Source of the DNA: DASSUW01 sp963849695
GTDB taxonomy: Bacteria > Actinomycetota > Thermoleophilia > Solirubrobacterales > Solirubrobacteraceae
Assembly: GCA_963849695.1 (NCBI GenBank)
Contig: CAWKIT010000031.1
Coordinates: 114,649-178,648 of the forward strand
Length of the DNA: 64,000 nucleotides
Direction of reading: 5' to 3'
A program made the translations under genes and the position numbers. Shown here piece after piece: positions 17,650 to 24,791 of the stretch. The first letter of the stretch is position 1, and the number at the start of each line of letters is the position of its first letter. The notes below the pieces were generated by a model, which saw nothing but the letters and a program-made list of their open reading frames with translations, was not told the origin of the DNA and did no database searches.

Positions 17650-18618
17650 GTGGCGCGCCGGGCCGGCGTGTCGCAGTCGACGGTGTCGCTGGTCCTGTCG
17701 GGTAAGTCGGCCGGGCGCATCTCCGCGCGCACCGAGGCGGCGGTGCGGACCGCCGCCGAGGAGCTGGGCTACCGCCCCAACATGGCTGCGCGCGCGCTGC
17801 GCACGGGAACGGCCCGGACCGTCGGGCTCGTGGTCACCGACGTCACGCACCCGTTCTTCGGGCCGGTGCTGCGCGGCGCCCAGGTCGCCGCCTGGCGGGC
17901 CGGCTACGCGGTCGCGCTGGTCGACGTCGCCAACGATCCCGACCGCGAGCTGGCCTCGTTCGAGGCGCTGCGCGCCGGCCCGGTCGACGGCTTCCTGTTC
18001 TTCACCGTCGACCCGCCCGAGACGTCCGGCGAGCACGTCGTCGCGCTCGAAGTGTCGCCGCCGGGGATGGCGTCCGTCCGCTTCGACACCGAGCGCGGCA
18101 CCGAGCTTGCGGTCCGCCACCTGCTCGAGCTCGGGCACACGTGCATCGGCCACCTCGGCTCCGAGCTCGACGCCGAGACCTTCCGCCGCAGGCGCGAGAC
18201 CCTCCTGTCGGTGCTCGGCGAGGCGGGGCTCGAGCCGGGGCCGCACGCGCGGGCGCCGTTCCGGTTCGAGGAGGCGCGGCCCGCGGCGCTCGAGCTGCTC
18301 GATGCGGGGGCGCCGATGACCGCCGTGTACTGCGACGACGACCTGCTCGCCGGCGGCGTCTACCTGGCCGCCCGGGAGCGCGGCGTACGGATCCCGGGCG
18401 GCCTGTCGGTCGTGGGGTTCGACGACCTCCCCTTCGCGCAGGTCTTCGACCCGCCCCTGACGACGATCCGGATCGACCCGGAGGCGCTCGGCGGCGAGTC
18501 GTTCGAGGTGCTGGCGGCGCTGATGGGCGGCGAACCGGAGCCGCCGGGCCGGATCCTCCCGGTCGAGCTGGTCCTCCGAGGCTCGACCGCCCCGCCGCCG
18601 GCAACCCACGGTCGCTGA
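17650..18618 (+). CDS. LacI-family transcriptional regulator (start codon uncertain)
   Basis: About 322 residues from the first canonical in-frame start, a GTG at 17650. The helix-turn-helix is complete only if translation begins earlier: codons before 17650 spell VTSVDVARRAGVSQSTVSLV, the exact family opening, but the valine codon at 17635 is GTC and no ATG, GTG or TTG is in frame for over 150 bases upstream. A substitution, a rare start, or a sequence error is likely. The sugar-binding domain follows (VGLVVTDVTHPFFGPVLRG, VVGFDDLPFAQ), so the ligand is probably a small molecule such as a sugar. Target genes are unknown. Confidence 0.85.
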   Translation: MARRAGVSQSTVSLVLSGKSAGRISARTEAAVRTAAEELGYRPNMAARALRTGTARTVGLVVTDVTHPFFGPVLRGAQVAAWRAGYAVALVDVANDPDRELASFEALRAGPVDGFLFFTVDPPETSGEHVVALEVSPPGMASVRFDTERGTELAVRHLLELGHTCIGHLGSELDAETFRRRRETLLSVLGEAGLEPGPHARAPFRFEEARPAALELLDAGAPMTAVYCDDDLLAGGVYLAARERGVRIPGGLSVVGFDDLPFAQVFDPPLTTIRIDPEALGGESFEVLAALMGGEPEPPGRILPVELVLRGSTAPPPATHGR

Positions 18619-18664
18619 CCCCGCCGGTCGGTGATCTTCGTGCCAGCCGTACTGGACAACAGCC

Positions 18665-18693
18665 GTCATACGTATTACGCTCATTCGTATGAC
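18665..18693. promoter_or_regulatory. Dyad overlapping the start of the 18689 gene
   Basis: Perfect 8-base arms GTCATACG (18665-18672) and CGTATGAC (18686-18693) are separated by 13 AT-rich bases. The right arm contains the ATG of the next gene, so a bound protein would block both transcription start and translation. The LacI-type regulator just upstream is the obvious candidate, by position only. Confidence 0.45.
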
Positions 18694-19060
18694 CCAACGC
18701 TTTCTCCTCATCGCCGGGCTGCTCGCGCTCATCGTGTTCGGTGGGCTGCAGACCGCCTCGGCCGCTCCGGAGCGGCGGGTCGTCGTTGTGGTGGATGCGT
18801 CCGCCGGAGCCGATCCGGCCGTGCTCGCCGAGGCCCGCGCCGCCGTCGAGGCGGGCGGCCCAGGAGCGCAGCTGCGCGTCCCCCGCACCCCGACCGAGCA
18901 GCTCTCGGTGACCCACTACTTCGCCGCCCAGGGCTACCGCCTGGTGGTCGGCGTAGGTCTCGATCGCAGCGTCGCCGTCGCGCCCGTCGCCGCCGAGTTC
19001 CCGCATACCCGGTTCGTGGCCGTCGCGCCCGGGCAGGTCGCGCGAGCCCTCGCCGACTGA
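18689..19060 (+). CDS. Small secreted protein resembling part of a BMP/PnrA-type binding protein
   Basis: A 123-residue protein. Residues 1-25 (MTQRFLLIAGLLALIVFGGL, then a TASA-type cleavage site) are a signal peptide. The C-terminal part, YRLVVGVGLDRSVAVAPVAA followed by FPHTRFVAVAPG, resembles the stretch of PnrA/BMP nucleoside-binding lipoproteins that reads roughly 'D-l-V-i-g-v-G' then 'a-P-d-t-k-F'. The full domain is about 300 residues, so this is either a fragment or a small domain variant. Function unknown. Confidence 0.6.
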   Translation: MTQRFLLIAGLLALIVFGGLQTASAAPERRVVVVVDASAGADPAVLAEARAAVEAGGPGAQLRVPRTPTEQLSVTHYFAAQGYRLVVGVGLDRSVAVAPVAAEFPHTRFVAVAPGQVARALAD

Positions 19061-19135
19061 CGGCCTTGAGGCAGGATTGAGGGCGGCGACCCATCCTGGA
19101 CGGACCCGGATGCCGACCTTCGCCGTACCTGCTTC

Positions 19136-19852
19136 GTGCGCGTCGCCCTGCTGCTGATCCTGCTCGCCCTCGCGCTGCCCGCCGTGCTGCTGGCCGCGCC
19201 CGGCGACCGCGAGGACGCGCCCGGGCCGCCGCCACCGGCGCCCAGCAGCACGCCGGCGCCGACCCCGGCCCCGACACCGCTGCCGACCGCGACGCCGACC
19301 CCGGCACCGGCTGAGCCGCCCGCCCAGCCGTCACGCGCGGTCGGGCTGCCCTGGAACGGCCGCCTGGTCGACGGCCGCGAGCTGCCCGCCGCCGGCACCG
19401 GCTACATGACGTGGGATCCGATCCTCAAGCGCGTCGGCAACCGCAGCCGGCGCCGCTGGGGCACCGGGCGGCTGCTGGCGACCGTCAGGCGCGTGCTGGC
19501 GGACTACGCGGGCCGCCACCCGGGCGCGCAGCCGGTGCTGGTCGGCGACCTCTCGCGCCCGCGCGGCGGCGACTTCGGGCCGCGCTTCGGGGGCATCGGC
19601 CATGCGTCGCACCAGAACGGGCTCGACGCCGACGTCTACTACCCGCGCCTCGACGGCCGGCTGCGCCGCGCCCGCCGGCCCGACCAGGTCGACCGCGCCG
19701 CCGCGCAGGAGCTGGTCGACGCCTTCGTCCGCGAAGGAGCCGAGTACGTGTTCGTCGGCCCGTCGCTCGACCTGCGCGGACCGAGCAAGATCGTGCAGCC
19801 GCTCATCAACCACGACGACCACCTGCACGTGCGGCTCAGGGCGTCGGGGTAG
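19136..19852 (+). CDS. Secreted murein endopeptidase-like protein (MepA/M74-like)
   Basis: A 238-residue protein with a GTG start, an N-terminal signal or anchor segment and a proline/threonine-rich linker (about residues 27-60) of a type common in exported actinobacterial enzymes. The C-terminal domain carries metal-ligand motifs GHASHQNGLDADVYYP and NHDDHLHVRL, the pattern of MepA-type LAS metallopeptidases, which cut peptidoglycan cross-links. It is shorter and more diverged than E. coli MepA, so the exact bond cleaved is uncertain. It overlaps the convergent zinc-ribbon gene by 17 bases. Confidence 0.78.
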   Translation: MRVALLLILLALALPAVLLAAPGDREDAPGPPPPAPSSTPAPTPAPTPLPTATPTPAPAEPPAQPSRAVGLPWNGRLVDGRELPAAGTGYMTWDPILKRVGNRSRRRWGTGRLLATVRRVLADYAGRHPGAQPVLVGDLSRPRGGDFGPRFGGIGHASHQNGLDADVYYPRLDGRLRRARRPDQVDRAAAQELVDAFVREGAEYVFVGPSLDLRGPSKIVQPLINHDDHLHVRLRASG

Positions 19853-20156
19853 GCTCCGGCAGCCGCCGGTCGAGCTCCTCGCGGACGTTCTCCTGGATGC
19901 CGTCGAAGTTGCGCTCCAGCTCGCGCTCCACCCGCCGGACCTCGCGGTCGAGCTGCTCGTCGACCTCGCGGCCGGCGGCGAGCAGCATCAGCGCCGTGCC
20001 GCCGAGGACGATCGCCGCGAACACGGTGAGCATCGCCGCGATCGGCAGCAGGCCGGAGCGCCGGAACGAGCGCCCGCAGTACGGGCATCGCCGCCCGTCC
20101 TCGAAGGAGATGCGCGCGCAGTGTGGGCACACGCGCTCGACGGGCCGCTCGTCCAC
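19836..20156 (-). CDS. Zinc-ribbon, single-membrane-span, coiled-coil protein
   Basis: A 106-residue protein: an N-terminal zinc ribbon (CPHC then CPYCGRSF), a membrane helix (LLPIAAMLTVFAAIVLGG, then TALMLL), and a charged coiled coil (EVDEQLDREVRRVERELERN) ending in a proline/threonine tail. The order predicts a cytoplasmic zinc ribbon and an extracytoplasmic coiled coil. The start was set at the GTG at 20156: an upstream ATG at 20183 would overlap the ATG of the divergent SDR gene base for base. Function unknown. Confidence 0.7.
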   Translation of the reverse strand: MDERPVERVCPHCARISFEDGRRCPYCGRSFRRSGLLPIAAMLTVFAAIVLGGTALMLLAAGREVDEQLDREVRRVERELERNFDGIQENVREELDRRLPEPTPTP

Positions 20157-20181
20157 GCGCGAGAGCGTATCGTCGGCTGCC

Positions 20182-20991
20182 ATGGCACGGCTCGCACTGG
20201 TCACCGGCGCCTCGACCGGCATCGGGCGCGCCTGCGCGCTCCACCTCGCCGGGCGGGGATTCGACGTCCTCGCGGGCGTGCGCAACCCCGCCGACGCCCC
20301 CGAAGGCCTCGAGCCGCTGCGGCTCGACATCACCTCGGAGGCCGATGTCGCCGCCGCCGCAGAGCGCGTCGGCGACGAGCTCCACGCGCTCGTCAACAAC
20401 GCCGGCATCGCCATCAGCGGTCCCGTCGAGGTGGTGCCGATGGACGAATGGCGCCGCCAGCTCGAGGTCAACCTGCTCGGGCAGATCGCCGTCACGCGCG
20501 CGCTCCTGCCCGCGATCGTGCGTGCGCGCGGGCGAATCGTGAACATGAGCTCGATCAGCGGGCGGGTGGCGAACCCGCTGTTCGGGCCCTACGCGGCGTC
20601 GAAGTTCGGCCTCGAGGCGGTGACCGACGCGCTGCGCCGCGAGGTGGCGATGCACGGCGTGCGGGTGGTCAGCGTGGAGCCGGGCGGGATCGCGACCCCG
20701 ATCTGGGCCAAGGGCACGGCCGACGGCCGGCGCGTGACGAGCGGGATGACCGAGGACCAAGCGGGGCGCTACGGCGCGCTCATCGCGGCGGTCGGCAAGC
20801 GCGCCGAGCAGATGGGACGCGAGGGGCTACCCCCCGAGGAGGTCGCCAAGGTCGTCGGCGAAGCGGTCACGGCCGAGCGGCCGCGCGCCCGCTACGTGGT
20901 CGGGCGCGAAGCGAAGGTGCAGGCGGTCGCGGCCCGGCTGCTGCCGGATCGCGCGTTCGATGCCCTGATCAGCGCCTACTTGAGGCGGTAG
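20182..20991 (+). CDS. Short-chain dehydrogenase/reductase (classical SDR)
   Basis: A 269-residue enzyme with the NAD(P) motif TGASTGIG near the N-terminus, the NNAG motif (LVNNAGIAISG), the catalytic serine in MSSISGR and the YAASK tyrosine-lysine pair. GPYAASKFGLEAVTDALRRE is typical of reductases acting on lipid-like or steroid-like alcohols and ketones, but the substrate is not readable. It shares a minimal divergent gap with the zinc-ribbon gene, and its 3' end overlaps infA by 16 bases on the opposite strand. Confidence 0.9.
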   Translation: MARLALVTGASTGIGRACALHLAGRGFDVLAGVRNPADAPEGLEPLRLDITSEADVAAAAERVGDELHALVNNAGIAISGPVEVVPMDEWRRQLEVNLLGQIAVTRALLPAIVRARGRIVNMSSISGRVANPLFGPYAASKFGLEAVTDALRREVAMHGVRVVSVEPGGIATPIWAKGTADGRRVTSGMTEDQAGRYGALIAAVGKRAEQMGREGLPPEEVAKVVGEAVTAERPRARYVVGREAKVQAVAARLLPDRAFDALISAYLRR

Positions 20992-21194
20992 ATCATGCGT
21001 GCGCGCGTGAGGTCGTAGGGCGAGACCTCGACACGGACGCGGTCGCCCGGGTTCACGCGGATGCGGGCGCGGCGCATGCGCCCGGCCATGTGGGCCAGTA
21101 CGGAATGCCCGTTGTCGAGCTCGACGCGGAACATCAGGTTGGGCAGGGACTCTTCGACGACGCCCTCAAGCGAAAGCTTCTCTTCGACGGCCAT
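20976..21194 (-). CDS. infA: Translation initiation factor IF-1
   Basis: A 72-residue S1-fold protein with KLSLEGVVEESLPNLMFRVE, HSVLAHMAGRMRRARIRV and GDRVRVEVSPYDLTRARM, matching the usual IF-1 length of 72. IF-1 binds the A site of the 30S subunit during initiation. In many actinobacteria infA sits in the rpmJ-rpsM ribosomal operon; here it stands alone next to SDR genes, so this may be a second or relocated copy. The spacing to the P-loop gene upstream leaves about 77 bases for its promoter. Confidence 0.95.
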   Translation of the reverse strand: MAVEEKLSLEGVVEESLPNLMFRVELDNGHSVLAHMAGRMRRARIRVNPGDRVRVEVSPYDLTRARMIYRLK

Positions 21195-21271
21195 GTGGCG
21201 GTCACCTCCGGGTTCTGGCTGAAACGAGCGGCCCGGCAAGCCGCAGGGAGCGGCAGGGCGCTCGGAAGTCT

Positions 21272-21838
21272 CTATGGCGCGAGTCCCTGTCGGCGCCCAG
21301 GGACCGTGCGGGCTCCGTACATGGTAGCCGCCGCCGCGCGCGGTTCGCGCCTTGCGCGGAATTCGAACGCCTCGGTGCGGGCGGCCTGGGCCCGGTCGAG
21401 CGTCACGATCCCCGCCCAGCCCTCGCGCCCCGGCCGGCGCGCCATCAGGCGCCGCCACCGAGCCACCTGGCGGTCCATCTCGTCCGGCGGCACCGTGCGC
21501 CCGCGCTTCCGTTGGCCGGCCTCGGCCTCGTCGCGCGCCGCGTCGAGCAGCACCAGGTGAGCGGAGCGGCCACGCAGCGCCGCCAGCGCCGCGATCGCGC
21601 GCCGCGCGGCCGGATGGGTCCCGCGCGAGTGGATCACCACCGGGCGCCGGCCGGCGATGGCCACCGCGATCCGCGCGTAGTGGCCGAGGTAGAGGAGCGG
21701 GCCCCGGCGGCCGCGGTCGTCGGTGTCGACCACGCCCACCCCGTGCCGGTCGACGGCGCGCCGGATCAGCGTCGTCTTGCCGGCGCCGGGCACGCCCGCG
21801 ACGACGACGACGGCGTCGGACGGGAAGGAGAGCTCCAC
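21272..21838 (-). CDS. P-loop kinase/ATPase, zeta-toxin or gluconokinase-like fold
   Basis: A 188-residue protein with Walker A AGVPGAGKTTL near residue 14 and an acidic VVDTDDRGRRG block that fits a kinase-type second motif. Later segments LVLLDAARDEAEAGQRKRGR and RWRRLMARRPG supply arginines as a lid. This layout is typical of small-molecule or protein kinases of the AAA_33/zeta type. No antitoxin-like partner is adjacent, so a toxin role is not supported. Substrate unknown. Confidence 0.7.
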   Translation of the reverse strand: MELSFPSDAVVVVAGVPGAGKTTLIRRAVDRHGVGVVDTDDRGRRGPLLYLGHYARIAVAIAGRRPVVIHSRGTHPAARRAIAALAALRGRSAHLVLLDAARDEAEAGQRKRGRTVPPDEMDRQVARWRRLMARRPGREGWAGIVTLDRAQAARTEAFEFRARREPRAAAATMYGARTVPGRRQGLAP

Positions 21839-21884
21839 CCGTCAAGCGTGCCGCACCGACCTAACGGCGGCCTACATTCTCATC

Positions 21885-22784
21885 ATGGCTGCCTCGAAGT
21901 GGACCTCTGCCGAACTTCCTTCGCTCGCCGGGCGCACGTTCGTGGTCACCGGCGGCAACAGCGGCATCGGGCTGGTGGCGGCGCGCGAGCTCGGCCGCGC
22001 CGGCGGCCGCGTCGTGCTCGCGGTGCGCGATCCGGCGCGCGGCGAGCAGGCGGCCGCCGAGATCCCGGGCGGCGCCGAGGTGCGTCCGCTCGACCTCGCC
22101 GACCTGTCCTCGGTCAACGCCTTCGCCGGCGCCTGGGACGGCGACCTCGACGTTCTGATCAACAACGCGGGCGTCATGGCGACGCCTGAGCGCCGGACGA
22201 AGGACGGCTTCGAGCTCCAGATCGGCACCAACCACCTCGGCCACTTCGCGCTCACCAACCTCCTGCTCCCGCACGTCACCGACCGCGTCGTGACGATCTC
22301 CTCGTTCGCACATCGCACGGGCCGGATCCGGCTCGACGACCTCAACTGGGAGCGCGGCGGCTACCAGCGCTGGCCGGCGTACGGGCAGTCGAAGCTGGCG
22401 AACCTGCTGTTCACGCTCGAGCTCCAGCGGCGGCTGACCGAGGCGGGCTCGAGCGTCCGCGCGGTGGGCGCGCATCCGGGCTGGGCGGCCACCAACCTCC
22501 AGGGCCACACCGAGAACCGGATCCAGGACGCGCTGCTGGCGGTCGCCAACCGGTTCTGGGCGCAGAGCGAGGAGATGGGCGCGCTGCCGACGCTGTACGC
22601 GGCGACGGAGGACATCCCCGGCGGGAGCTACATCGGCCCGGACGGCTGGCAGGAGCAGCGCGGTCACCCGAGGCGGGTCGGGCGCAGCGGCGCGGCGCAG
22701 GACGAGCAGACCGCGCGGGCGCTGTGGGACCTCTCGGAGCGGCTGACCCGGACCAGCTTCCCGCTCACGCCCGCTGCGGCGTGA
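21885..22784 (+). CDS. SDR oxidoreductase, retinol-dehydrogenase-like
   Basis: A 299-residue enzyme with TGGNSGIG cofactor motif, NNAGVM, TISSFAHRTG serine and a catalytic YGQSK tyrosine-lysine pair. The RTKDGFELQIGTNHLGHFAL segment is characteristic of the group related to retinol dehydrogenases and WW-domain oxidoreductase, which is common in actinobacteria with unknown substrates. Its 3' end overlaps the convergent MarR gene by 20 bases. Confidence 0.88.
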   Translation: MAASKWTSAELPSLAGRTFVVTGGNSGIGLVAARELGRAGGRVVLAVRDPARGEQAAAEIPGGAEVRPLDLADLSSVNAFAGAWDGDLDVLINNAGVMATPERRTKDGFELQIGTNHLGHFALTNLLLPHVTDRVVTISSFAHRTGRIRLDDLNWERGGYQRWPAYGQSKLANLLFTLELQRRLTEAGSSVRAVGAHPGWAATNLQGHTENRIQDALLAVANRFWAQSEEMGALPTLYAATEDIPGGSYIGPDGWQEQRGHPRRVGRSGAAQDEQTARALWDLSERLTRTSFPLTPAAA

Positions 22785-23253
22785 GGCGCCCGAACACGCG
22801 GCCGAGCGTGCGCAGCTCGCCCGCGGTCAGGTGGTCCAGGAAGCGGTGCTGCACGTCGGCGAGGTGCTCGGCCTGGGCCTCGCGCACGAGCGCGAGGCCC
22901 GCGTCGGTCAGCCACGCGTTCGTCGCGCGCGTGTCCTCCGGGCACGGCTGACGCTCGACCAGGCCGCGCCGCTCGAGCGCGTCGACGATGCGCGAGACAC
23001 GGCTGAGGCTCAGCCCGACGTCGTCTGCGAGCCGCGACAGCCGGCGGCGGCGATCGTCGGCGGTCGCGAGGCGGCCGAGCAGCTCGAGCGCGCTGAGCGA
23101 CAGCCCGTAGCGCTCGTCGAGCGTCGCCTCCAGTTGGCGGGTCAGCTCGCGGTGCGCGCGCTGCAGGCCCGCCCACGCGTCCGCGTGCGGGCCGTGCAGC
23201 CGCGCCATGCCGTCTTCGCCCACCACGTAGGCGCAGCGGTCGGGCACCGTCAC
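22765..23253 (-). CDS. MarR-family transcriptional regulator
   Basis: A 162-residue protein with a winged helix-turn-helix: LSLSALELLGRLA, RRRLSRLADDVGLSLSRVSR and IVDALERRGLVERQPCPEDT. The PEDTRATNAWLTDAG wing is standard for MarR. Its GTG start overlaps the stop of the dioxygenase gene (GTGA), so both are made from one transcript and the promoter is at 24183-24240. In Bacillus the related pair MhqR/MhqO responds to quinones and electrophiles; a similar role is plausible here by analogy. Confidence 0.9.
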   Translation of the reverse strand: MTVPDRCAYVVGEDGMARLHGPHADAWAGLQRAHRELTRQLEATLDERYGLSLSALELLGRLATADDRRRRLSRLADDVGLSLSRVSRIVDALERRGLVERQPCPEDTRATNAWLTDAGLALVREAQAEHLADVQHRFLDHLTAGELRTLGRVFGRLTPQRA

Positions 23254-24182
23254 CTCGCCGTGACCGGCCAGTCGGCGCGCGGGTCGGGCAGCGGCGTGAG
23301 GCGGGCCTCGACCTGCTCGCGCCGGGACTCCAGCCACGGCGGCAGGATGATCCGCCGGCCGAGCTCCTCGACCGGGCCGTCGACGGTGAAGCCGGGCTCC
23401 TCGGTCGCCAGCTCGAACAGCACGCCGCCCGGCTCGCGGAAGTACAGCGAGTGGAAGTAGTGGCGGTCGATGACGCCGCTGTTGGGTACCCGCGCCTCGC
23501 TGAGCCGGTCGAGCCACTCGCCCTGCTCGGCGTCGGTCGTGCCCCAGGCGATGTGGTGGACGGTGCCGGCGCTCTGGCGGCCGCGCTCGGCCGGCGGCTC
23601 GTCGAGCGCGATCCAGCCTCCGCGCTTGTCGCCCCGGAGCTCGTAGGCGCCGTCGTCGCGGCGCCGCGCTCCCATCAGCTGCTCCAGCACCGCGGTCGTC
23701 CCGTCCGGGGCTCCGCTGTAGGCGCGTACGCCCTCGAAGCCCTGCAGCGCGACCTCTCGCGGGATCTCGGGATGGTCGGCGATCAGCGGCGAGTCGCCGC
23801 TGGTGTCGACGATCAGCTCGTGCCCGAGGCCTTCGAAGTCGGCGAAGCGCAGGCTCCCCGCGGCCCGGTCGGTGTCGATGCCCTCAGCGGCCAGGCGGTC
23901 GGCCCAGAAGTCCAGCGCCTGCTCGGAGGCGACGCGCCAGACGATGCGATGGACCATGCCGGCCCCGGCCCGGCCGGGCATCGCGCCCGGGTACTCGAAG
24001 AAGGTGAGGTCCGCGCCGGGACGCGCGAGCTCGTCGCCATAGAAGAGGTGGTAGACGCTCGGGTCGTCCTGGTTGACCGTCTTGGCGGTCAGCCGCAGGC
24101 CGAGGACGCGCGTGTAGTAGTCGACGTTGCGCGGCGCGTCGCCCGTGATCGCCGTGATGTGGTGGATCCCGTCGAGGTTCAT
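23250..24182 (-). CDS. Ring-cleaving dioxygenase of the glyoxalase/VOC superfamily (MhqO-like)
   Basis: A 310-residue two-domain VOC protein. Each half starts with the ligand-bearing strand: GIHHITAITGDAPRNVDYYT at the N-terminus and GTVHHIAWGTTDAEQGEW in the second half. The metal glutamate is in GGVLFELATEEPGF. The length and the DRHYFHSLYFREPGG block match the MhqA/MhqE/MhqO group of putative hydroquinone-specific ring-cleavage enzymes. It is the first gene of an operon with a MarR regulator and is preceded by a double palindromic operator, which supports quinone or aromatic-electrophile detoxification. Confidence 0.85.
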   Translation of the reverse strand: MNLDGIHHITAITGDAPRNVDYYTRVLGLRLTAKTVNQDDPSVYHLFYGDELARPGADLTFFEYPGAMPGRAGAGMVHRIVWRVASEQALDFWADRLAAEGIDTDRAAGSLRFADFEGLGHELIVDTSGDSPLIADHPEIPREVALQGFEGVRAYSGAPDGTTAVLEQLMGARRRDDGAYELRGDKRGGWIALDEPPAERGRQSAGTVHHIAWGTTDAEQGEWLDRLSEARVPNSGVIDRHYFHSLYFREPGGVLFELATEEPGFTVDGPVEELGRRIILPPWLESRREQVEARLTPLPDPRADWPVTAR

Positions 24183-24204
24183 GCTCCCACTCCAGAGTCG
24201 TATG

Positions 24205-24232
24205 CTTGCGCTAACAAGCTTGCTCTAGCAAG
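24205..24232. promoter_or_regulatory. Two abutting 14-bp palindromic operators (MarR type)
   Basis: Two 14-base palindromes sit back to back: CTTGCGCTAACAAG (24205-24218) and CTTGCTCTAGCAAG (24219-24232). The second is perfect except at its centre; the first differs at two positions. The pair lies 22 bases upstream of the dioxygenase ATG. MarR dimers bind palindromes of about this size, so two dimers could bind side by side and autoregulate the operon. Confidence 0.75.
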
Positions 24233-24300
24233 CATAGCACGCATAGATCTCGTGTTCGTCGGCCGCGAGGATGAAACGCCGGCATTGCGTTCCACATGCG

Positions 24301-24328
24301 CGAAAGGCCCGCGTTTGCGGGCCTTTCG
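24301..24328 (-). terminator. Strong hairpin terminator downstream of tmRNA
   Basis: Perfect 12-base arms CGAAAGGCCCGC (24301-24312) and GCGGGCCTTTCG (24317-24328) enclose a GTTT loop. It starts nine bases beyond the tmRNA 3' end and also separates it from the MarR-operon promoter, so it may work in both directions. Confidence 0.8.
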
Positions 24329-24336
24329 TCGTGCTA

Positions 24337-24721
24337 GGTGGAGACGGCGGGAATCGAACCCGCGTCCGCGACCGCGTCAAAGACGGCGTCTACGAGCGTA
24401 GCCGGCGCTCTATCTCTCGCTCTCCGCTCGCCGTCGCCGGCAGGGTTGCGGAGAGCCAGCCTCAAAAGTGTCCCCCGAGCGGCTGAGGCGAACCTCTCGG
24501 AGTGAGCCTGCTTTCTGAGTCGGCCGATCCCGTCGCAGGCTCCGGGGGCCGACACTCACAGCCTAGTTTCGGCTAGGCAGCGAGAGCGAAGTCGACCTGG
24601 TGGCCGGCTTCCTGAGTGCTGTTATCCGCACTTATGGTTGTTCCGGGGTTTAACGAGGCCTCCGGAACCTCGGCTCGCAACCGCCCCTGCGAATCGGCCA
24701 CGTCGAAGCCGTGTCGTCCCC
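24337..24721 (-). ncRNA. ssrA: Transfer-messenger RNA (tmRNA)
   Basis: The minus strand starts GGGGACGACACGGCTTCGAC at 24721 and ends in the T-arm GGTTCGATTCCCGCC and GTCTCC at 24340. GGGGAC and GTCTCC pair as the acceptor stem, with one G-U. The discriminator A is followed by CC and then T, so the final A of CCA is not encoded and must be added. A resume-codon reading frame (24629 to 24573) encodes the tag ADNSTQEAGHQVDFALAA, ending in the ALAA degron recognised by ClpXP. tmRNA with SmpB frees stalled ribosomes. The length of about 385 nt is normal. Confidence 0.95.
24573..24629 (-). other. tmRNA proteolysis-tag reading frame
   Basis: Nineteen codons from a GCG resume codon to TAG give the 18-residue tag ADNSTQEAGHQVDFALAA. 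The terminal ALAA is the conserved degron; the AD start and internal aromatic residue resemble other actinobacterial tags. Confidence 0.9.
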
Positions 24722-24746
24722 AGGGGTTGGTCTATGTTCGCTCCCC

Positions 24747-24752
24747 ATTGTA
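24747..24752 (-). promoter_or_regulatory. Candidate -10 box of the tmRNA promoter
   Basis: On the minus strand the hexamer TACAAT (one mismatch to TATAAT) sits about 26 bases before the mature 5' end, which would give a short leader removed by RNase P. The -35 region is not clear. Confidence 0.4.
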
Positions 24753-24791
24753 GAGGTCGACGGGCCTCGTGTTCGGACGACGGGAGCGTGC

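Noticed and set aside
20181..20184. Divergent genes sharing overlapping ATG codons (CATG)
   Set aside because: The minus gene has a more plausible GTG start at 20156 that leaves room for initiation of both genes.
21272..21838. Zeta-toxin/antitoxin module
   Set aside because: The P-loop kinase fold is compatible, but no antitoxin-sized partner lies next to it.
24301..24340. A tRNA gene suggested by the GGTTCGATTCCCGCC T-arm
   Set aside because: The T-arm belongs to the tRNA-like 3' half of tmRNA; no anticodon arm is present.
24337..24360. An integrated island using the tmRNA 3' end as attachment site
   Set aside because: The accessory genes lie on the 5' side of ssrA, and no integrase or duplicated 3' end is visible.
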